Source: Bog-159 sp963843255 (GTDB taxonomy: Bacteria > Acidobacteriota > Terriglobia > Bryobacterales > Bryobacteraceae). Taken from it: a stretch of 64,000 bases of DNA. The first letter of the stretch is position 1. Each line of letters starts with the position of its first letter. Below, one piece after another: positions 31,812-40,613 of the stretch. Position numbers and translations under genes: made by a program. The notes under the pieces are model-generated. The model was not told the DNA's origin. It did not search any database and saw only the letters and a list, made by a program, of their open reading frames with translations. The stretch lies in assembly GCA_963843255.1 (NCBI GenBank), contig CAWJJQ010000001.1, positions 1-64,000 on the forward strand, given 5' to 3'.

Positions 31812-33665
31812 ATGAGAACACTCCACAAAAGTCTTCGGTCCATAGGGCTCATTGTGATCGTGCTTGGTGCTCTCGCCTGGTACCGGATCTATCGTCAGCG
31901 GTTCGATACGGAGGCGCGCTATACGAAGCATGAGTTCCGCATCCCTATGCGAGACGGCGTGAAGCTGTTTACCCAAGTCTACGTTCCGAAGGACGCCAGC
32001 CGTCCGCATCCCTTCCTCGTCATGCGCACGCCGTTCGGCGTTGCCCCTTACGGAGAGCGTAACTATCGCAGGCAGCTCGGTCCATCCGCATCCTTCGACC
32101 GCGCCGGGTACATTTTCGTTTTCCAGGATGTGCGCGGACGATACCAGTCGGAGGGCACCTTTGTCGACATGCGGCCGCATATTGAAGCGCCCGCTCCGGG
32201 CCAGACAGACGAGAGCACCGATACACATGATTCCATCGATTGGCTCCTTGGAAACATCCAGGGGAACAATGGAAAAGTAGGGATCTGGGGCGTGTCCTAT
32301 CCGGGTTTCTACGCGGCTTCTTCCATCATCGACTCGCACCCTGCGATCAACGCGGCCTCTCCCGAGGCGCCCATGACCGACCTGTTCCACGGAGACGACG
32401 CCTACCACAACGGCGTGTTTATGCTCGCCGAACAATTCCTGCTGTACTCCAATTACTTCTGGCTGCGAGCCAACGGCCCAGATCTGCCGCCCTCAAATCC
32501 GGGGCACGCCTTCGATTATGAGACCAAAGATGGCTCCGCCTTTTTCCTGCGGCGCGGCCCCGCTTTAACCAGCTTCAAGGCCCTCATCCACAACCCGCTC
32601 TTCGATCAAAACGTAGACCACAACACCTACGACGACTATTGGCGCGCCCGGAACAACGCCCAATACTTAAAAAACATTCACTGCCCGGTGCTGCTGGCCG
32701 GCGGCTGGTTCGACGCGGAAGACCTGGCGGGAACCTTTGGAACCTTTGAGGCGATCAGCCGGCAGAACCCGAACATTCAGACTACCCTGGTGATGGGGCC
32801 GTGGACGCATGGCGGATGGATCCGCTCCGAGGGAAAGTCACTGGGGCCGATGGATTTTCAAACGCCGACGTCGGTATACTTTCGGGACCAGATTGCACTT
32901 GCTTTCTTTGAGCACTATCTTAAGGACGGGCCGCCAGCGGAACTCGCGAGAGCGGTCGTTTACCAAACGGGCACGAACCGTTGGATAAGGGAAGATGCCT
33001 GGCCACCGGCGAATGCGGTCAAGCGGGCGCTCTATCTGCACGCCAACCGAAAACTGAGTTTCGAACCTCCGGCAGCGGGCGAGCAACCTTATGACGAGTA
33101 CGTGAGCGACCCGAAGTCGCCCGTGCCATATCTTGAACACCCTCCGACAGACCTGGCCAGCGAATTCATGTACGGAGATCAGCGCTTCGCCGCCGCGCGG
33201 CCGGATGTTCTTACGTACGTGAGCGAAGCTTTGGCGCAGGATCTCACGGTTGCGGGTCCGGTATCGCCGCAGCTGCAGGTGTCAACGAGTGGAACGGATT
33301 CCGATTTCGACGTGAAGCTGATCGATGTGTATCCGGAGCAGGGCAGTTCCGCGGGATACCAGCAACTGGTGCGTGGGGAACCGATGCGCGCGAAATTCCG
33401 CAACTCGTGGTCTCAGCCGGAGGCAATGACTCCGGGCACGATCACGGCCCTCAGTTTCCAGATGCCGGACATCGACCACACCTTCCGGCGGGGGCACCGC
33501 GTGATGGTGCAGATTCAAAGTTCATGGTTTCCGCTCACCGATCTCAATCCCCAGACGTTCGTGGATACGGCCCGGGCGACGGCCGCGGATTTTGTGAAGG
33601 CTACCGAGCGGGTGTATCACACGCCTCAGGCAGCTTCGGAAATAGGGATTCCAGTAGAACCGTGA
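31812..33665 (+). CDS. CocE/NonD family alpha/beta hydrolase (X-Pro dipeptidyl-peptidase-like)
   Basis: This 617-residue hydrolase belongs to the CocE/NonD (S15) family, acyl esterases and peptidases with an alpha/beta core and a C-terminal jelly-roll. The catalytic Ser is in GIWGVSYPGFYAAS, the Asp in AGGWFDAED and the His in GPWTHGGW. An N-terminal hydrophobic helix (SIGLIVIVLGALAWYRIY) serves as signal or anchor. I chose the ATG at 31812, which begins this signal; an ATG at 31794 is in frame. Its stop overlaps the GTG of the next gene by 4 bp. Confidence 0.87.
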   Translation: MRTLHKSLRSIGLIVIVLGALAWYRIYRQRFDTEARYTKHEFRIPMRDGVKLFTQVYVPKDASRPHPFLVMRTPFGVAPYGERNYRRQLGPSASFDRAGYIFVFQDVRGRYQSEGTFVDMRPHIEAPAPGQTDESTDTHDSIDWLLGNIQGNNGKVGIWGVSYPGFYAASSIIDSHPAINAASPEAPMTDLFHGDDAYHNGVFMLAEQFLLYSNYFWLRANGPDLPPSNPGHAFDYETKDGSAFFLRRGPALTSFKALIHNPLFDQNVDHNTYDDYWRARNNAQYLKNIHCPVLLAGGWFDAEDLAGTFGTFEAISRQNPNIQTTLVMGPWTHGGWIRSEGKSLGPMDFQTPTSVYFRDQIALAFFEHYLKDGPPAELARAVVYQTGTNRWIREDAWPPANAVKRALYLHANRKLSFEPPAAGEQPYDEYVSDPKSPVPYLEHPPTDLASEFMYGDQRFAAARPDVLTYVSEALAQDLTVAGPVSPQLQVSTSGTDSDFDVKLIDVYPEQGSSAGYQQLVRGEPMRAKFRNSWSQPEAMTPGTITALSFQMPDIDHTFRRGHRVMVQIQSSWFPLTDLNPQTFVDTARATAADFVKATERVYHTPQAASEIGIPVEP

Positions 33666-35737
33666 GGATTGCGGCCATGCGGAGCGAGTGGGTACGGGTG
33701 AGGCCGGCGGGTTATGGTGCAAAATGCGGAGTCTTCATTCTGCTGCTTTGCCCGGCCGCCCTGGCGGATTCACCGGAAGTTCGCGTTGAAGGGAACGAGA
33801 TCCGGATCGAGTTCGATCGCGACTTACACAGCCGGGTTACCGCGAAATTCGACGGCAAGGAGACCCGGCTCGGGGGCTTCTCGGCCTCCGAGTTCATCAC
33901 TGCCGGCGGCCGGCCAGTCAAGGATTTTGCCCTTATCGAACAGCACGAGGAGCAGTTCGGGGTCTCAAGGAAATACCAGATTACCGGGTCCGCGCAATCC
34001 CTGAAGAAGACCGTGACTGTGACGTTGGATGACGCCGAATTTCCACGCATGGCGGTGTTCGAAGTGCAATATACCAATACAGGCGCCGCGGATCTGAAGG
34101 TGGCAGGCTGGACCAGTCATGCCTACTCGATCGACAGCGCGGCCGGTCGCCAGACTCCCGCGTTCTGGTCCTACCAGGGCGCTTCATACGAACGCCGGCC
34201 CGATTGGGTGTTGCCGCTGAAGATTGGCTTCCGGCAGGAAAACTTCATGGGCATGAATGCCAGCGATTACGGCGGCGGTACACCTGTTGCCGATGTCTGG
34301 CGGCCCGACGCAGGCATCGCGGTGGGGCATCTGGAGATGGCGCCCAAGCTGGTTTCACTTCCGGTATCCATGCCGGATTCCGCACACGCTACCGTGGCGG
34401 TCAGCTACCGGAAGGATTTCGTGCTGAAACCAGGCGAGACGCTGCAGACGTTCCGGACATTCGTGGCGGTGCACCGGGGCGACTACTTCGACGCGCTTCG
34501 CCAATATCGCGGCATGATGGTGCGCCAGGGCGTCCGGTTCCAAGCGGCGCCGGACAGCGCTTTCGATCCCATCTGGTGCGCCTGGGGATATGAAAGGCAT
34601 TTCAAGCTCAGCCAGATACTGGGTGCGCTTCCCATGGTCAAGAAACTGGGTTTTAAGTGGGTGGGAGTGGATTACGGCTGGGAGACTGCCGATGGAGACT
34701 GGTCGCTGTCGCCGGCCAACTTCCCGGGGGAAGACGCGGATATGCGATCGCTGGTGCGCCAGATTCACGCCGCGGGCCTGCGCGCGCAGCTCTGGTGGCT
34801 GCCGCTGGGCACGCGTCCGGAAGCGCAAATCGCGAAGAACCATCCTGAATACCTCCTGTTGAACCGCGATGGAACCAGACGGAAGATTTCCTTCTTTAAC
34901 GATTTCTACTTTTGTCCCGCGGTTCCACCGGTGGTGGAGTATCACCGCAAACTGGTGGAGAAAATCATAGGGGATTGGGGCTTTGACGGTTTGAAACTGG
35001 ATGGCATGCACATGAACGGGGCTCCGCCTTGCTATAACCCGGCACATCACCACGCACGGCCCGAGGAATCGGTCGAGGCGATGCCGCAGTTCTTCAAAAT
35101 GATTTTCGACACGGCGCGCGGCGTGAAGCCCGATGCGCTGGTCGAATGGTGCCCGTGCGGCACGGCGGCCAGTTTCTTTACGCTGCCGTATGTGAACATG
35201 AGCGTGGCATCCGACCCGGAAAGCTCCTTTCAGGTGCGATCCAAAGGGAAGACGCTCAAGGCCCTGCACGGTGACGCTACGGCTTACTTCGGAGACCACG
35301 TGGAACTTAGCACGGGCCATGATGACTTTGCATCTACGATTGGCGTGGGCGCGGTGGTCGGGTCGCAGTTCGTCTGGCCGGTTGGCTCAGGCGTGGATGC
35401 CCAGTTCAATCTGACGCCGGCAAAGGAAGACGTGTGGGCGAAATGGTTGGGCATCTACAGGGAGCAGATGCTTTCCAAGGGCGAGTATCTGGGCGAGCTT
35501 TACGATATCGGTTTCGACCGTCCGGAGGCGCACGCCATCCGCAAGGATGGCAGCATGTACTACGCTTTCTATGCTGCGCAGTGGAAGGGCCCGGTGGAGT
35601 TGAGGGGGCTGGAGAATCGAGACTATCTGGTCAACGATTACGAAACATCCCGCTCGTTCGGCCGCGTGCGCGGCCCGGTCGCACGAGTCGACGCCAGCTT
35701 CCAAAAACATTTGTTGCTCAAGGCGCAGCCACAGTAA
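33662..35737 (+). CDS. Alpha-galactosidase-like glycoside hydrolase (GH36/melibiase type), exported
   Basis: This enzyme of about 691 residues has a signal peptide (CGVFILLLCPAALA), an N-terminal beta-sandwich, and a barrel with the clan-D hallmarks: KWVGVDYGWE, GLRAQLWWLPLG and the probable nucleophile Asp in FDGLKLDGMH. A conserved tail of the barrel, VEWCPCGTAASF and VASDPESSFQV, probably carries the acid/base Asp. It should cleave alpha-galactosides or related sugars in the periplasm. The GTG at 33662 overlaps the previous stop as GTGA, implying coupling; an ATG at 33677 is the alternative. Confidence 0.8.
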   Translation: MRIAAMRSEWVRVRPAGYGAKCGVFILLLCPAALADSPEVRVEGNEIRIEFDRDLHSRVTAKFDGKETRLGGFSASEFITAGGRPVKDFALIEQHEEQFGVSRKYQITGSAQSLKKTVTVTLDDAEFPRMAVFEVQYTNTGAADLKVAGWTSHAYSIDSAAGRQTPAFWSYQGASYERRPDWVLPLKIGFRQENFMGMNASDYGGGTPVADVWRPDAGIAVGHLEMAPKLVSLPVSMPDSAHATVAVSYRKDFVLKPGETLQTFRTFVAVHRGDYFDALRQYRGMMVRQGVRFQAAPDSAFDPIWCAWGYERHFKLSQILGALPMVKKLGFKWVGVDYGWETADGDWSLSPANFPGEDADMRSLVRQIHAAGLRAQLWWLPLGTRPEAQIAKNHPEYLLLNRDGTRRKISFFNDFYFCPAVPPVVEYHRKLVEKIIGDWGFDGLKLDGMHMNGAPPCYNPAHHHARPEESVEAMPQFFKMIFDTARGVKPDALVEWCPCGTAASFFTLPYVNMSVASDPESSFQVRSKGKTLKALHGDATAYFGDHVELSTGHDDFASTIGVGAVVGSQFVWPVGSGVDAQFNLTPAKEDVWAKWLGIYREQMLSKGEYLGELYDIGFDRPEAHAIRKDGSMYYAFYAAQWKGPVELRGLENRDYLVNDYETSRSFGRVRGPVARVDASFQKHLLLKAQPQ

Positions 35738-35741
35738 GCGG

Positions 35742-36716
35742 CTAACGGCGCGGCTTGTCCATGTACGGAACAAAACCCTTCGTCTTGGTTTTGATCCGGT
35801 AGACGGAAGTTGTGGCGGTAATGTACAGCGTGTCGAAGCCGGCATCGCCCCAGGCCAGGTTCGCCGGCTGTTCCGGCACAACGATGGTGCCCAGATGATT
35901 GCCACGGGCATCCCACACCCAGATCCCCAAGGGTCCGGTCACAAAGATATTCCCATCGCGATCGACCCGCATGCCGTCCGGCACGCCCGATCCGGGCGGC
36001 CCCGGTTCGGTGCCGAAGACCCGCCCGTTACTCAGGCCGCCGTTTGTGCCGACATCATACACACGGATATCGCGCCGCTCGCTATCGTCGATGTAAAGGC
36101 GCTTGCCATCGGGGGAAAAGGCGAGTCCGTTGGGCTGCGCGAGTTCGCGTGTCAGCAGACGTACGGTTCCATCCGTTGCGAGCCGGTAGACGCCTTGAAA
36201 CGGGATCTCCTGCCGCTCGCCCTTCGGTAGGTCGAGTGTGGGATCGGTAAAATAGAGCGCGCCATCCGGACCGAGCACTACGTCGTTGGGGCTATTGAAG
36301 CGCTTTCCATCGTATTTGCCGGCGAGTTCCTGGTATGATCCGTCGGGCCGGACCCTGACCACGGCGCGCAGCACGCTGGCGGTGGTGACCAGTTGGTGAT
36401 CCAGGTCAAGCGTGCTGCCATCCGGATCGCCGGTCTGGAAAACGACCTCGCGGCGGCCGTCGGGGTAGAGGCGAAAGATCTTGTTCTGCTCCTCGTCGCT
36501 CACGTAGAGAAAGCCGCGGGGGTCCCATGCGGGCCCTTCTGTAAACCCGAAATCGCCGGCAACCCGCTGGAGGGCGGCCCGGCGATCGATCAGTTTCCAA
36601 AATTGTTCCGATTCCGCTTTGAGTTCAAACTGGCGCGGCGGATCTTTGGGAGCCTGAAACGCGGAACATATGCATGCAATCGCGCAGGCAAGGGTGGTTG
36701 AGGAAAGTATTCTCAT
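35742..36716 (-). CDS. SMP-30/gluconolactonase-like exported beta-propeller
   Basis: This 324-residue protein has a signal peptide (LACAIACICSAFQ) and the six-bladed SMP-30/LRE-type propeller. Diagnostic blocks are FTEGPAWDPRGFLYVSDEEQ, NSPNDVVLGPDGALYFTDP, PNGLAFSPDGKRLYIDDS and DGMRVDRDGNIFVTG; the Glu, Asn and Asp residues in these bind Ca2+ or Zn2+ at the lactonase site. It may hydrolyse sugar lactones in the periplasm. It ends 4 bp from the convergent galactosidase-like gene. TATAAT lies 15 bases before its ATG. Confidence 0.88.
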   Translation of the reverse strand: MRILSSTTLACAIACICSAFQAPKDPPRQFELKAESEQFWKLIDRRAALQRVAGDFGFTEGPAWDPRGFLYVSDEEQNKIFRLYPDGRREVVFQTGDPDGSTLDLDHQLVTTASVLRAVVRVRPDGSYQELAGKYDGKRFNSPNDVVLGPDGALYFTDPTLDLPKGERQEIPFQGVYRLATDGTVRLLTRELAQPNGLAFSPDGKRLYIDDSERRDIRVYDVGTNGGLSNGRVFGTEPGPPGSGVPDGMRVDRDGNIFVTGPLGIWVWDARGNHLGTIVVPEQPANLAWGDAGFDTLYITATTSVYRIKTKTKGFVPYMDKPRR

Positions 36717-36774
36717 GACGCGTTCCCTTGCATTATAGAGGGCGTACGGGCTGGCGCGGCGGCGGACGATGCGT

Positions 36775-36780
36775 CACAAT
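36775..36780 (+). promoter_or_regulatory. Predicted -10 element of the TIM-barrel isomerase gene
   Basis: CACAAT is followed by exactly six bases and the ATG at 36787, the leaderless spacing also seen at 5750, 22392 and 58293. Confidence 0.35.
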
Positions 36781-36786
36781 CTCTTT

Positions 36787-37635
36787 ATGCACTCAGCATC
36801 CCGGCGTTCCTTCTTGCAGACGGTTCTTGGCGCAGGCCCGGCGCTCGCTCTTTCCGGTGGCGGCCTGGGCGCCTTCACACCCCAGGACGAAGCCGGATTC
36901 AAACTGGGCGTCGCGTCCTATTCGCTGCGGAAGTTTCCGCGTGCCGAAGCGATTCAGATGATCAAACGGCTGGGGGTGCGGTACGTCAACATCAAGTCGT
37001 TCCATCTGCCGCTGGAATCCACGCCGGACCAGATCCGCGAAGCGCGCAAAGAGTTCGAAGACGCGGGACTGGTTATTGTGGGAGGGGGCAATATCGAATT
37101 CCGGAAGGACGACGAGAGCGACATCCGCCACAAATTCGAGTATGCCAAGCTCGCCGGAATGCCTTTGATGGTCTGCGCGCCGACAAAGGTTACGCTGCCC
37201 AAACTGGAAAAGTATGTTCGGGAGTACGACATCAAGATTGCCGTACACAACCACGGTCCCAAGGATATTTTTCCGGCTCCGCAGGATGCGCTTCGGATCC
37301 TCAAGGATATGGATCCGCGCTGCGGCGTATGTGTGGACGTGGCGCACACGGCGGAAGCGGGCGTGAAGCCGCTGGATGCCATCGCGGCGTCCGGCGCGCG
37401 CATGCTCGACATGCACATTAAGGACATGCGCGTGTTCGGCGACGTGAACACGCTTTGCGACGTGGGCGATGGCGTGCTGCCCATTCCGGCCATTTTTAGC
37501 GCGCTGCAGAAAATGCATTACACGGCGTGCGTCAATCTCGAATACGAGATCAACGAGAACGATCCGTTTGTAGGTATGGCTCGCTCGTACGCCTACATGC
37601 ACGGGGTGCTGGCCGGTTTGAAGGGGCCTGCCTGA
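36787..37635 (+). CDS. Exported sugar phosphate isomerase/epimerase-like TIM barrel
   Basis: This 282-residue protein begins with a twin-arginine-type signal (SRRSFLQTVLGAGPALAL), followed by a xylose-isomerase-like TIM barrel: FKLGVASYSLRKF, VRYVNIKSFHLPL, AVHNHGPKDIFP, CVDVAHTAEAG, MLDMHIKDM and CVNLEYE, the last strands carrying the expected metal-binding Asp, His and Glu. The substrate is unknown; paralogues are common in acidobacteria and planctomycetes. I chose the ATG at 36787 since it begins the signal; an ATG at 36769 is in frame. Confidence 0.85.
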   Translation: MHSASRRSFLQTVLGAGPALALSGGGLGAFTPQDEAGFKLGVASYSLRKFPRAEAIQMIKRLGVRYVNIKSFHLPLESTPDQIREARKEFEDAGLVIVGGGNIEFRKDDESDIRHKFEYAKLAGMPLMVCAPTKVTLPKLEKYVREYDIKIAVHNHGPKDIFPAPQDALRILKDMDPRCGVCVDVAHTAEAGVKPLDAIAASGARMLDMHIKDMRVFGDVNTLCDVGDGVLPIPAIFSALQKMHYTACVNLEYEINENDPFVGMARSYAYMHGVLAGLKGPA

Positions 37636-37688
37636 GGCCTGCCTGAAGCTTGCGGAGGGGAGGCGGTGCGGAGTATAGTTTCAGTTCC

Positions 37689-38516
37689 ATGCTCCGCACT
37701 CTACTCTTGACAACTCTCCTGGCGATAGTGGCACTGCCACTTTCGTCGCAAACCACAACGCCGCTGCAGGATCTTCGCGGCAAGACCATCCTGCTTTTCA
37801 CGCCGCATCCGGACGACGACACTTTTTGCTGCGCCGGGACGCTGGCCCTGCTGGCCAAAGGCGGCAACAACATCCGCATCGTGATTTACACCAACGACGA
37901 TAAGGGTTCCTACGATCCCGAAATGACCAGCGAGCACCTGGCCAGCATCCGCATGCACGAGGAAGAGGATGCCTGCCGCATCCTCGGCATCCCTAAAGAA
38001 AACATCTCATGGCTGGAGTACCACGACGGCATGCTGGAGTACGCCAATACGCGCGACCTGGTGGAGGAAGTCACCCGCATCATCCGCAAAGTGCGACCCG
38101 ACGTCGTGCTATCCATCGATCCCGGCACCGAGTATGTCCGATGGCACAAGACCGATCACCGGATGGCCGCCAACAATACGCTGGACGCCATCCGGGCGGC
38201 CGAGTGGCACCTCTATTTCCCCAACCAACTGCTGCACGAAGGCTTGCAGCCGTGGCTGGTCCCGCAGGAGTTCTACTACTACGTGACCAATAAAGACGCC
38301 AATTACTGGGTGAATATCGATAGCGTGGTGGAGAAGAAGTTGGATGCCGCCATGGCCCACGTCAGCCAGTGGGAGCCTTCCATCCACCACTACCGGCCGG
38401 ACTGGGAGAAGGCGGACCTGGAAAAGACCAAGGCTGAGATGCGGGGCCACATCACCAAAAAAGACGGCCATTACGTGGAAGCGTTCCGCACCACGACGGG
38501 GTTCAACCAGGAATGA
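37689..38516 (+). CDS. Exported PIG-L family deacetylase
   Basis: This 275-residue zinc deacetylase of the LmbE/PIG-L family carries PHPDDDTFCCAGT, the metal-binding and catalytic motif, and the second ligand region WHKTDHRMA. Such enzymes remove N-acetyl groups from glucosamine-containing substrates. A signal peptide (LLLTTLLAIVALPLSSQ) sends it out of the cytosol. I chose the ATG at 37689, 9 bases after TATAGT. The stop overlaps the start of the copper amine oxidase as ATGA, so the deacetylase may produce the amine that the oxidase uses; this is inference. Confidence 0.87.
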   Translation: MLRTLLLTTLLAIVALPLSSQTTTPLQDLRGKTILLFTPHPDDDTFCCAGTLALLAKGGNNIRIVIYTNDDKGSYDPEMTSEHLASIRMHEEEDACRILGIPKENISWLEYHDGMLEYANTRDLVEEVTRIIRKVRPDVVLSIDPGTEYVRWHKTDHRMAANNTLDAIRAAEWHLYFPNQLLHEGLQPWLVPQEFYYYVTNKDANYWVNIDSVVEKKLDAAMAHVSQWEPSIHHYRPDWEKADLEKTKAEMRGHITKKDGHYVEAFRTTTGFNQE

Positions 38517-40468
38517 GAATATCCCGCCCTTGTTGTACGGCGGCGCTATTTCTATGCGCTACCGCCTGGTGCCGCGCCGCTGCTGTCCGCCATCCGCTGG
38601 ATGCGCTTACGGCGGACGAATACTGGGCCGTTTTTGAGACGCTGAAATCCTCCGGCAAACTGGATGCCGCCAGCCGGTATGCCGGAGTCAGCCTGCACGA
38701 GCCGCCTAAGGCGGACGTGCTGCGGTGGAAGCCCGGCGATCCAATCCAGCGCGAAGCCCTGGCCATCATTAAGCAGGGCAGGCGCACGTTTGAGGCGGTG
38801 GTGGATGTAGCGAACCGGAAACTGGTTTCGTGGACAGAGATGAAGGGCGTTGAACCGGTCCTGATCGCCGACGAAAGCGAAATCGACGAACAGGTGAAGG
38901 CAGATCCGCAGGTGGCCGCCGCTTTGCGTAAGCGCGGGATCACGGACCTGGAGACGGTGGGTTGCGATGGCAGTTCGCCGGGCTACTTCGGCACCGCGGA
39001 AGAACAGGGCCGCCGGCTGCAACGGGTGGTGTGCTCGATGGCGCGGGGATCCTCGAATCATGGCGGGCATCCCATTGAAGGGCTTGTGGTGGTCTGGGAT
39101 TCCGAGGCGGGGAAGGTGATCCGGGTGATCGACACTGGGGTGGTGCCCGTGCCGCCCGGCAATGCGGATTACGACAGCGATACGATTCCGCCGCGCGAAG
39201 TGCCGGGACCAATTTCCGTCCAACAGCCGGTGCATGGTTTTCAATTGGAGGGAACGCAGGTCACCTGGCAGAACTGGCATTTTCACTTCAGCATCGACCC
39301 GCGGATAGGCCTGTTGGTGACCAACGTGGCCTACAACGACGGCGGCAAACTCCGCTCCATCATGTACGAGGGCTCGCTATCGGAGATCTTCGTGCCGTAT
39401 CAGGATCCTGCGGAGGGCTGGTATCACTGGACGTTTCTGGATCTGGGCGAAGGCAATGTGTGGGGCAGCGTCGCCAGCCGGCTGGAGCCGGGCGCGGATT
39501 GCCCGGACCACGCGGTGTACTTCGATTCGGTGATCGCCAATTCGCGCGGCATTCCGCAGAAGTGGCCGCGGACCGCATGTCTGTTCGAGCGTGAGGCAGG
39601 AGATTTCGCGTGGCGCCACTCTCCGGGCGGCATGCTACCGGACAGCCGCCGCCGGCGCGATCTGGTCCTGCGCATGATCACCACGTTCGGCAACTACGAT
39701 TACGCCGTCGATTGGACCTTCATGCAGGATGGAAGCATCAGGGTCGGGGTGGGCGCCACGGGCAGCGTGGATGTGAAGGCCGTGCGCAGCCGGACGGCGG
39801 CGGAAGATACCGACGGCAAGGACCGTCGCTATGGCCATTTCGTGGCCGAGAACACGGTCGGCGTGAACCATGACCACTATTTCTGCTTCCGGTTGGACAT
39901 GGACGTGGATGGGGTCCAAAACAGTTTTCTCAAGGAAGAACTGAAGGCGCAGCAGGTGGCCGGCGACACGCCGCGCAAAAGCATCTGGGTGACTGAGGAC
40001 AAGATCGCCAAGGTGGAACAAGAGGCGCAGTTGCAGATGATGATGGAACATCCGGCGCTGTGGCGGGTGGTCAACCCGAATGTGATGGGTCCGCTGGGGT
40101 ATCCTTCGGGCTACGAGATCGCGCCTGGGCACAACGCTGTAACACTGATGAGCGACGACGATTATCCGCAGAAGCGCGCGGGGTTCATCAACCATCACTT
40201 GTGGGTGACGCCTTATCGCGCGGACGAGCGTTATGCCGCGGGTGATTATCCAACACAAAGCCACGGCGGCGATGGTTTGCCGGCGTGGACTAAGGCCAAC
40301 CGGCCCATCGAGAATACCGATATCGTCGTCTGGTACACGGTGGGCTTTCACCACGTGACGCGCCCGGAAGACTGGCCGATTATGCCGGCCGCGTGGCACT
40401 GGTTTGAGCTGCGGCCGTTCGATTTTTTCGGGCGCAATCCGGCGGTGGATTTACCGCGCACGCGATAA
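38513..40468 (+). CDS. Copper-containing primary amine oxidase, exported
   Basis: This 651-residue enzyme oxidises primary amines to aldehydes with release of ammonia and H2O2. The Tyr converted to topaquinone is in TFGNYDYAVDW, matching the T-x-x-N-Y-D/E signature. Copper ligands are plausible in VGVNHDHYFCFRLDMDVDG (HxH) and in a later His. The catalytic-base region YFDSVIANSRG is present upstream. A signal peptide (CTAALFLCATAWCRAAA) marks export. It is translationally coupled to the PIG-L deacetylase by an ATGA overlap. Confidence 0.9.
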   Translation: MRISRPCCTAALFLCATAWCRAAAVRHPLDALTADEYWAVFETLKSSGKLDAASRYAGVSLHEPPKADVLRWKPGDPIQREALAIIKQGRRTFEAVVDVANRKLVSWTEMKGVEPVLIADESEIDEQVKADPQVAAALRKRGITDLETVGCDGSSPGYFGTAEEQGRRLQRVVCSMARGSSNHGGHPIEGLVVVWDSEAGKVIRVIDTGVVPVPPGNADYDSDTIPPREVPGPISVQQPVHGFQLEGTQVTWQNWHFHFSIDPRIGLLVTNVAYNDGGKLRSIMYEGSLSEIFVPYQDPAEGWYHWTFLDLGEGNVWGSVASRLEPGADCPDHAVYFDSVIANSRGIPQKWPRTACLFEREAGDFAWRHSPGGMLPDSRRRRDLVLRMITTFGNYDYAVDWTFMQDGSIRVGVGATGSVDVKAVRSRTAAEDTDGKDRRYGHFVAENTVGVNHDHYFCFRLDMDVDGVQNSFLKEELKAQQVAGDTPRKSIWVTEDKIAKVEQEAQLQMMMEHPALWRVVNPNVMGPLGYPSGYEIAPGHNAVTLMSDDDYPQKRAGFINHHLWVTPYRADERYAAGDYPTQSHGGDGLPAWTKANRPIENTDIVVWYTVGFHHVTRPEDWPIMPAAWHWFELRPFDFFGRNPAVDLPRTR

Positions 40469-40519
40469 GCGCTGCCACCGCTTGCTCACGCGCGCGGCTC
40501 TGTTAGTGCTACTCAAATA

Positions 40520-40613
40520 GCGCAAAGGGACGCGTATCCCGCGCCGCCATATAGGACAGGAACTCCGCAGCTTTCAGCGGCGCGGGGCGCCCCGTTTTGC
40601 GCGGTTCCTTAGT
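40520..40613. repeat. Dispersed intergenic repeat, second full copy
   Basis: The unit of about 94 bp starts GCGCAAAGGGACGCGTATCC and ends TTTTGCGCGGTTCCTTAG, aligning along its length with 5639-5733. It fills the gap between the convergent amine oxidase and TonB receptor genes and overlaps the last codons of the receptor. With inverted ends it may fold as a hairpin terminator. Confidence 0.7.
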
